Positions 17,744 through 23,006 of a DNA stretch of 23,006 nucleotides are shown here, piece after piece. The stretch covers positions 1-23,006 of the forward strand of contig JAIJLI010000013.1 in assembly GCA_022722495.1 (NCBI GenBank), given 5' to 3'. The DNA is from Dialister sp. (GTDB taxonomy: Bacteria; Bacillota; Negativicutes; Veillonellales; Dialisteraceae). The position numbers and the translations under genes are program-made. The notes under the pieces are model-generated. The model saw nothing but the letters and a program-made list of their open reading frames with translations. It made no database searches and was not told the DNA's origin. Position 1 is the first letter of the stretch. Each line of letters opens with the position of its first letter.

Positions 17744-20700
17744 AATTATAAATTGGACATTATTGAAGAACCATGGAGATGAAAGATTGGAGTTTGAGCA
17801 TTTTTGTTTTCATGTTGCTTCTTGTATGTTTGAAGATTATGGAAAAATAGAGTATTTCTATAATACACCAGGTTCAGAGTTTTATATTGAACTAAAAAAG
17901 CCCTTAACTTTTGGAGGTAAAACCTATAATCAAGGTGAAGTCTTAGGATGGCAAGCCAAATATTGGAGAGGAGCAAAAGATGATAGCAATTCTCCTTTGG
18001 ATGCAGACCACAAGAAAGAACTTCGAAAGGGTTTTGAAGTTTCAATGTCATATCGTCCAAATTTAAAACTATGGATAGTTTGTACACCAGGTAGTTTTGT
18101 ACAAAAAGAGTGGGATAAATTGGTTACCGACTTGAGAACAATCAATTGTTCTTGTGATTTTGCAAGCTGGCATAGAGAGATATTTGAGGACTTTTACTTA
18201 AAGGATCCATCCCTATTTAATGGAATTTTCAAATACTATTTTGGCGAGAAGTTTATAGATCTAAAACAACTCTGTGATATTTCACGCATCACGTTGGAAG
18301 GACTTAAACGTAAATATGATGTAGATCTTCATACGGCTAGTGATTTCGAAAATTCTCTACTAAGTATTGTAGATGACAATATTGCCAATAATAAAATTAA
18401 AGATTTTATTAGTCGATTGAAGAAACATGCTGATAATGATAGGAAGAAACCTATTTTTAATACTGAAGGTTGGGGATACAGTAAATTATCAGACCGTTTT
18501 ATTAATTATTACCAAGAAGATTTTAAACTACGTTATCAGCTTATAGATAAGATATACTCCCTATATAATAACAGGGACAATATTGTATCGAAATCAGGAG
18601 AGTTGCTATCTCTGATCGATGAATATCGTAATAATAGACAAAGTCGTGTTCAAATTATCAATGAAGAATTCCAAAAAATATATTCTAATGAGCATGACGA
18701 ATATGGAGGATTGGATAATTATCTGATAGAATTGGCAGGAAGAGCGAGAACTTTAGAGAGTTTTTTGACTAAAGATGAGGATTTTTCTAAAGAAAACCTG
18801 TCTTCTTTCCTTCTATTGTTAACTAGAAAATATTTCCCGGTCTTTGCAAAACCTGGGTATGGAAAGACTCATTTAGCGTGTTCTCTGGCGGATAATATTC
18901 TGAAGAGAAATAAGCCTGTATTGTTTCTCACGGGAAGTTCTTTCCGAAATTGTCATAGTTTTCAATCTCTTGTATTAGAAAAATTAGACCTTAATGGTAG
19001 TATGTCTTTTTCTGACGTGTTTGATTGCTTGGATTTCTTGGCCAAAGTCCATCATTGTAAGTTACCTATTATCATTGATGGTTTAAATGAAACTGCGCCA
19101 AATGAGGAAAGATGGAAAGAAGAGCTACCTGCGTTAAAAGTCCTGTTGAATAAGCATTCTCATTTGCTTCTTGTAACAACCTGCCGTGATAAGACAGATT
19201 ACTTACAAGCTATATATGGGGTGGATAATTATACAGAGGTGGATAACCATATATTATTAAATGGTTTGGTAAAAGAGGATTTGGAAGTAACTGTGGATAA
19301 ATATTTCAGTAAATATGAAATACGGAATGCTACAGTTGAAGATTTTGGAGCTTTTGAAAACCCATTGCTGCTTAAAATCTTCTGTGTTACGAACAAAAAC
19401 AGAAGTAATATCGTCGTCAACAACTATTCTTTAGTTTCGTGTATGGCTGATTATAGTAATCAACTATTGTCAAATATAGCCATGCATAAAGGTAAGGTAG
19501 ACAAACTGGCGAAGCATAAATTAGAAGAGAATCTTTATAGGGCATCTTATATTCTTTTTGAAAACGATACTCGCTATTTTGATTTTTACAATCAGTTTGC
19601 AAAAATATTTGATGACAAAGTCTACGATCTAATAAACGAAGGCTTGTGCTTTACTTTTGAAAAAAACAATGGTGAAGAACAAGTGCAGTACACTTATGAT
19701 ATGGTCGCAGGTTTCCACATAGCAAAATGTATACTGCATAAGTGTGGTGAGGATGAAGATTTCAAGTTGTTTATAGATAGTAATAAAGGAAAGTTCTTTG
19801 GAGACAAACGTCATACATTGGCAGAAGATATAATAAAAAGTCTTTTCTACCTCGTACCTATACATTATCACAAAGAATGGTTCGAAATAATGCCAAATCC
19901 AGAAGTCATAAATGCTGCTATAGATAACTTGGATATATTCCTTACTTATGATAAAGGACGAAAATCATTTATCAAAATATTGACAGGAACTGAATGTGAA
20001 ATAAAAATAAAAGAACACCTATTTGATGCTTTGTATGCAAAGGTATGTACTTATAATATAGCTTACATGTCTTCATTTCTTCCATTTTTTACAAAACAGG
20101 ATGGAAGTATTTTGGACAAATATTGGAATAGTAAATTTGCAACTTATGATGTTATACAAGAAGCATATTCCATATTGCATGACCGATTTGTTTCAAATAA
20201 ATTCAAAAATGCAGATTTGCTGGCATTTGCATTGCTAATGTGTGGCATCACTGATATAGAATTTAGAGAGAAATTTTGCAAACAGGCATTTTTGATAATA
20301 AAGGAAAATAATGATGAAGGTTTGCGCATTTGCTCATTATTGTTATATACATGTGATCCTTTTGTACTTGAGGCTGTTATATCTGTTGTTACAGGCTTAG
20401 GACTGCACTCAAAAGATTGGGAAACATTAAAGAAATGTATCGATATATTAGAAAACTATTTGAAGAATCATGCCACTACCAATGTTGTTCTATTGGATGA
20501 TTTGGAAACGCTTTATAGTTATGCTGAAGTTACTTTCTGTCAACAGCAAAATAGAGAATTGTTGTATAAGTATGTTGATATGAAATGGTCAGGGAAAATA
20601 GAAAAGGAGTGGGCATTGTTTTCTGTATATGATTATGATTACGACAAATCTTATATAAGACCACTCTTTATACCAGATTATTACCATGAGGCAAATTATA

Positions 20701-21692
20701 CTTCTAGCCAGATTTATGGTATGTTGCAAAATATGGCGGAGCGCTTAGGTTATGACCAAGATGTTTGTTCCATGTTACAAAACGTAGAACATGAAAAAGT
20801 TAGCTATCGTAGACAATTCAAAAATAATTATGCATTTAAATATGGGCAGGCTGCATTGTATGAACTTTATGGGTGGTCATTACTGAATGGTAATCTTGGA
20901 AATGAGTATGTTGGTACATTTCGTACACCTCTCGTAAGAATAGATCCGTCTTTCCCAATAGTCCCACAAAAGAGAAACTTATTCACAATTTTCTTACTAC
21001 CTCAAAGAAATGAAGATTTGGCAAACTGGATTAAAGCAAATTTGTCTGAATGGCAAGCTGGTCAAATTGTAAAAAAACTTCCAGATAGAGATGGCGACTG
21101 GATTTTGCTTTATGGGACTTGTCACCAGATGATGAGTGAAAAACATGCTGATATATATTTGAAATGGAATTCTCTTCTACAAAAGGATATATCTCCTGAT
21201 AAAGTTGATCCAGAATATGTAGAATTCCCCAGAGAATATAACCATGCCTTTTTGGGGGAATTATCATGGCGCGAACTCATAGATACACAGACGGATTTTA
21301 CTGAAGATAATGCTAGTATTCTTGTTAAATATTGTTTCTCTGAATGGACAACAAAAAGGTTCAAATACAAAAATCTTGTCTGTCTTTCTTCCGAAATATG
21401 CCAAATGTTGAAATTGACATTTGATATTGATAGACTAGCATATATCTTTGCTAATGAAGAGGTGTCTGCCAGTTTTATTTGTGATGATAGTACATTTTTC
21501 TTTTTACGTAAAGATATTGTTGATAAACTATTAAAGATGAAAAAATCCTATCTTTACATCCAAATGGAAGAACATCGTTCTATCACAGGTAAGTTGCCGC
21601 CTAATATAGAAGAACCTGAAATGTGTTATAATAAAAGGGTTAGTTATAACTCTTATTCTGGCATTTCAACAAGAAAATCTATTGATGAATAG
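17736..21692 (+). CDS. nuclease-STAND/NACHT-like ATPase with large sensor domain (1318 aa)
   Basis: Residues about 15-150 form a PD-(D/E)xK-like nuclease with an N-terminal helix (RLEFEHFCFHVAS), SEFYIELKKP (47-56) and the Q-x-K motif EVLGWQAKYW (68-77, K75), which closely parallels EVIGFQAKYF in the split STAND gene upstream. After a helical linker comes a P-loop AKPGYGKT (371-378), with Ala in place of the usual first Gly, Walker B LPIIIDGLNE (443-452, NACHT-like DGLNE) and sensor TTCRDK. The remaining roughly 800 residues are helical with no membrane segment. This is the Avs/NLR-like layout: effector nuclease, oligomerising ATPase, target sensor. The gene is intact. ATG 17736 overlaps the radical SAM stop by 8 nt, an arrangement I do not know from described Avs systems. 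Confidence 0.85.
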   Translation: MSEIINWTLLKNHGDERLEFEHFCFHVASCMFEDYGKIEYFYNTPGSEFYIELKKPLTFGGKTYNQGEVLGWQAKYWRGAKDDSNSPLDADHKKELRKGFEVSMSYRPNLKLWIVCTPGSFVQKEWDKLVTDLRTINCSCDFASWHREIFEDFYLKDPSLFNGIFKYYFGEKFIDLKQLCDISRITLEGLKRKYDVDLHTASDFENSLLSIVDDNIANNKIKDFISRLKKHADNDRKKPIFNTEGWGYSKLSDRFINYYQEDFKLRYQLIDKIYSLYNNRDNIVSKSGELLSLIDEYRNNRQSRVQIINEEFQKIYSNEHDEYGGLDNYLIELAGRARTLESFLTKDEDFSKENLSSFLLLLTRKYFPVFAKPGYGKTHLACSLADNILKRNKPVLFLTGSSFRNCHSFQSLVLEKLDLNGSMSFSDVFDCLDFLAKVHHCKLPIIIDGLNETAPNEERWKEELPALKVLLNKHSHLLLVTTCRDKTDYLQAIYGVDNYTEVDNHILLNGLVKEDLEVTVDKYFSKYEIRNATVEDFGAFENPLLLKIFCVTNKNRSNIVVNNYSLVSCMADYSNQLLSNIAMHKGKVDKLAKHKLEENLYRASYILFENDTRYFDFYNQFAKIFDDKVYDLINEGLCFTFEKNNGEEQVQYTYDMVAGFHIAKCILHKCGEDEDFKLFIDSNKGKFFGDKRHTLAEDIIKSLFYLVPIHYHKEWFEIMPNPEVINAAIDNLDIFLTYDKGRKSFIKILTGTECEIKIKEHLFDALYAKVCTYNIAYMSSFLPFFTKQDGSILDKYWNSKFATYDVIQEAYSILHDRFVSNKFKNADLLAFALLMCGITDIEFREKFCKQAFLIIKENNDEGLRICSLLLYTCDPFVLEAVISVVTGLGLHSKDWETLKKCIDILENYLKNHATTNVVLLDDLETLYSYAEVTFCQQQNRELLYKYVDMKWSGKIEKEWALFSVYDYDYDKSYIRPLFIPDYYHEANYTSSQIYGMLQNMAERLGYDQDVCSMLQNVEHEKVSYRRQFKNNYAFKYGQAALYELYGWSLLNGNLGNEYVGTFRTPLVRIDPSFPIVPQKRNLFTIFLLPQRNEDLANWIKANLSEWQAGQIVKKLPDRDGDWILLYGTCHQMMSEKHADIYLKWNSLLQKDISPDKVDPEYVEFPREYNHAFLGELSWRELIDTQTDFTEDNASILVKYCFSEWTTKRFKYKNLVCLSSEICQMLKLTFDIDRLAYIFANEEVSASFICDDSTFFFLRKDIVDKLLKMKKSYLYIQMEEHRSITGKLPPNIEEPEMCYNKRVSYNSYSGISTRKSIDE

Positions 21693-21753
21693 AAAAATTT
21701 TGGTTATGTTTCAATATTTCATTCTAACTATAAACAAATATCATTTGTTATTT

Positions 21754-21759
21754 AGGGAG
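21754..21759 (+). promoter_or_regulatory. Shine-Dalgarno-like AGGGAG before the helicase
   Basis: AGGGAG lies 4 nt before ATG 21764. Such a site is uncommon upstream of other genes here, and it supports 21764 (or the adjacent ATG 21767) as the helicase start. Confidence 0.4.
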
Positions 21760-21763
21760 TTTT

Positions 21764-23006
21764 ATGATGAAAATCAAGCTTTATGATTATCAGGAGGACA
21801 TGAAGGGGCGCATTGAAGGTGAGCTGCGCCTTCATCGGTCCGTGATGGCACAAATGCCAACGGGAACAGGTAAGACATACCTGTTAACAGCAGTTATAGA
21901 CTCTTTTGTGAATGGCAATCCAATGGAGAAAGTATGGATTGTAGCCCATAGAAGAGAGCTGGTGTCACAGATAGACGAAACCGTAAGAAAGTTCCATTCT
22001 TATTACGCATCAAACACCTCTTCCCTATTGTCATCCGTCAAGGCGATGTCCATTCAGTGGCTGATGAGACACTATGACGAGATAGAGGAAGAACCGGGAA
22101 TGATAGTGATTGACGAGGCGCACCATGCCCTTGCCAAGACCTATAAGGAGATGTGGGAGAGATTCCCGAATGCTAAGTTCCTGGGACTGACGGCTACACC
22201 CTGCCGATTAAATGGTAAGGGATTCACGGATTTGTTTGATATCTTGGTGCAGTCGTGGAGTGTTCCTGAGTTTATCAGCAAGGGAAGATTGGCGACATAC
22301 GATTTCGTGAGCATCAAATCGGATGGTGTGACGCAACGGCTCATCGACTCCTTGCAGAAGCGAGGGGCTGATGGTGACTACCAGAACAAGGAAATGGATA
22401 TGTTGCTGAATAAGAAACCGAGTATCGAAAGGCTCTATCAGAGTTTGGAAGAATTTGGCAGAGACAGAAAGGGCATCGTGTATGCTATCAATATCAGTCA
22501 TGCCAGAAAATCACAAAGCTGTATCAGGAAAATGGCGTGAAAGCCATAGCCATAGACTCGAAGACACCTGCAGTAGAAAGACAGCAAGACATTGAAGCCT
22601 TCAAGCAAGGTGACATTCAAGTGCTGGTGAATGTGGACATCTTCTCGGAGGGATTTGACTGCCCGGATATGGAGTTTGTACAGTTGGCTCGACCAACGCT
22701 GTCACTTGCCAAGTATCTGCAGATGGTGGGACGTGGATTGCGAGTGGCTAAGGGAAAGAAGAACTGCGTAATTATAGATAATGTAGGACTATATCGGGTG
22801 TTCGGATCGCCTTCGCAAGTATGGAACTGGAATGCTATGTTCGAGGGAAAGCTGAAAGTTGGCAAGAGAAAGGAGACTCTGAAGGATAGGGAGTTTTTCC
22901 TGATGAACGAAAAGCAAGAAACTATGCCTGTTGGTCAAGACTCTGAAATGATGATGGTGATGAGCCATGAAGAATTGCTCCAAAGGATACAGTATCGTGA
23001 GTTTGT
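21764..23006 (+). pseudogene. SF2 DEAD/DEAH-box helicase with a one-base frameshift, cut by window edge
   Basis: The N-terminal half has the Q-like LYDYQ (6-10), motif I MPTGTGKT (31-38), VAHRRELVSQ, motif II VIDEAHHA (115-122) and motif III LTATPCR (142-148). The frame then ends at TGA 22538-22540. At the A4 run 22507-22510, adding one A gives HARKITKLYQENG and an open frame to the window edge with motif V-like NVDIFSEGFDCPD and motif VI QMVGRGLR (from 22720). The two halves together form a normal two-lobed SF2 helicase of the SSL2/COG1061 kind. As sequenced, a truncated 258-aa protein lacking lobe 2 would be made. Composition is GC-richer than the STAND operon 71 nt upstream. It could be a DNA repair or restriction-associated helicase; nothing here decides. 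Confidence 0.8.

Noticed and set aside
22500..22540. Programmed -1 frameshift in the helicase
   Set aside because: There is no X-XXY-YYZ heptamer and no strong downstream structure noticed; helicases of this class are normally continuous.
1..23006. CRISPR array, tRNA, IS element or integrase
   Set aside because: No regularly spaced repeats, cloverleaf, transposase or recombinase motif was found by eye on either strand.

Overview
The window reads as a chromosomal anti-phage defence island from a Bacteroidales bacterium, most likely Prevotella/Segatella-like. The reasons are AT-rich DNA, mostly absent Shine-Dalgarno sequences, and the protein families present. All genes I accept lie on the + strand. 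No tRNA, rRNA, transposase, integrase or CRISPR array was seen. The genus assignment is an inference.

Layout. 1-217: the tail of one ORF overlapping a small single-pass membrane protein gene, then a hairpin-rich intergenic stretch (218-527). 528-1478: an LRR-TIR protein. 1639-2751: a nucleotidyltransferase-fold protein. 2852-7668: a complete RADAR system, RdrA (KAP-like ATPase) followed by RdrB (divergent adenosine deaminase with all metal and catalytic residues). 7799-12359: an Avs-like nuclease-STAND ATPase, split into two frames at a run of nine A. 12362-13926: an ABC/SMC-type ATPase 2 nt downstream, split by an apparent one-base deletion. 13962-16309: two decayed unrecognised genes carrying frameshifts and in-frame stops. 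16323-21692: a tightly coupled three-gene operon encoding a small protein with an N-terminal TDFVTNSSS motif, a radical SAM/SPASM-like protein, and a second nuclease-STAND ATPase. 21764-end: an SF2 helicase with a one-base frameshift, running off the window.

By eye the window is a compositional mosaic. The nucleotidyltransferase, the decayed pair and the helicase use GC-richer codons. The defence cassettes (LRR-TIR, RADAR, both STAND operons) are distinctly AT-rich. The simplest reading is that AT-rich cassettes were added between older genes, several of which have decayed.

How the genes would work together: RADAR acts by adenosine deamination; the TIR protein probably by NAD+ hydrolysis; the two STAND proteins by sensing a phage product and activating an N-terminal nuclease. 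The radical SAM-TNSSS-STAND operon is the best candidate for an undescribed system, because a peptide-modifying-type radical SAM enzyme and a possible substrate are translationally coupled to an NLR-like effector. That functional link is inferred from gene order only. The number of frameshifts also leaves open that some are assembly errors.
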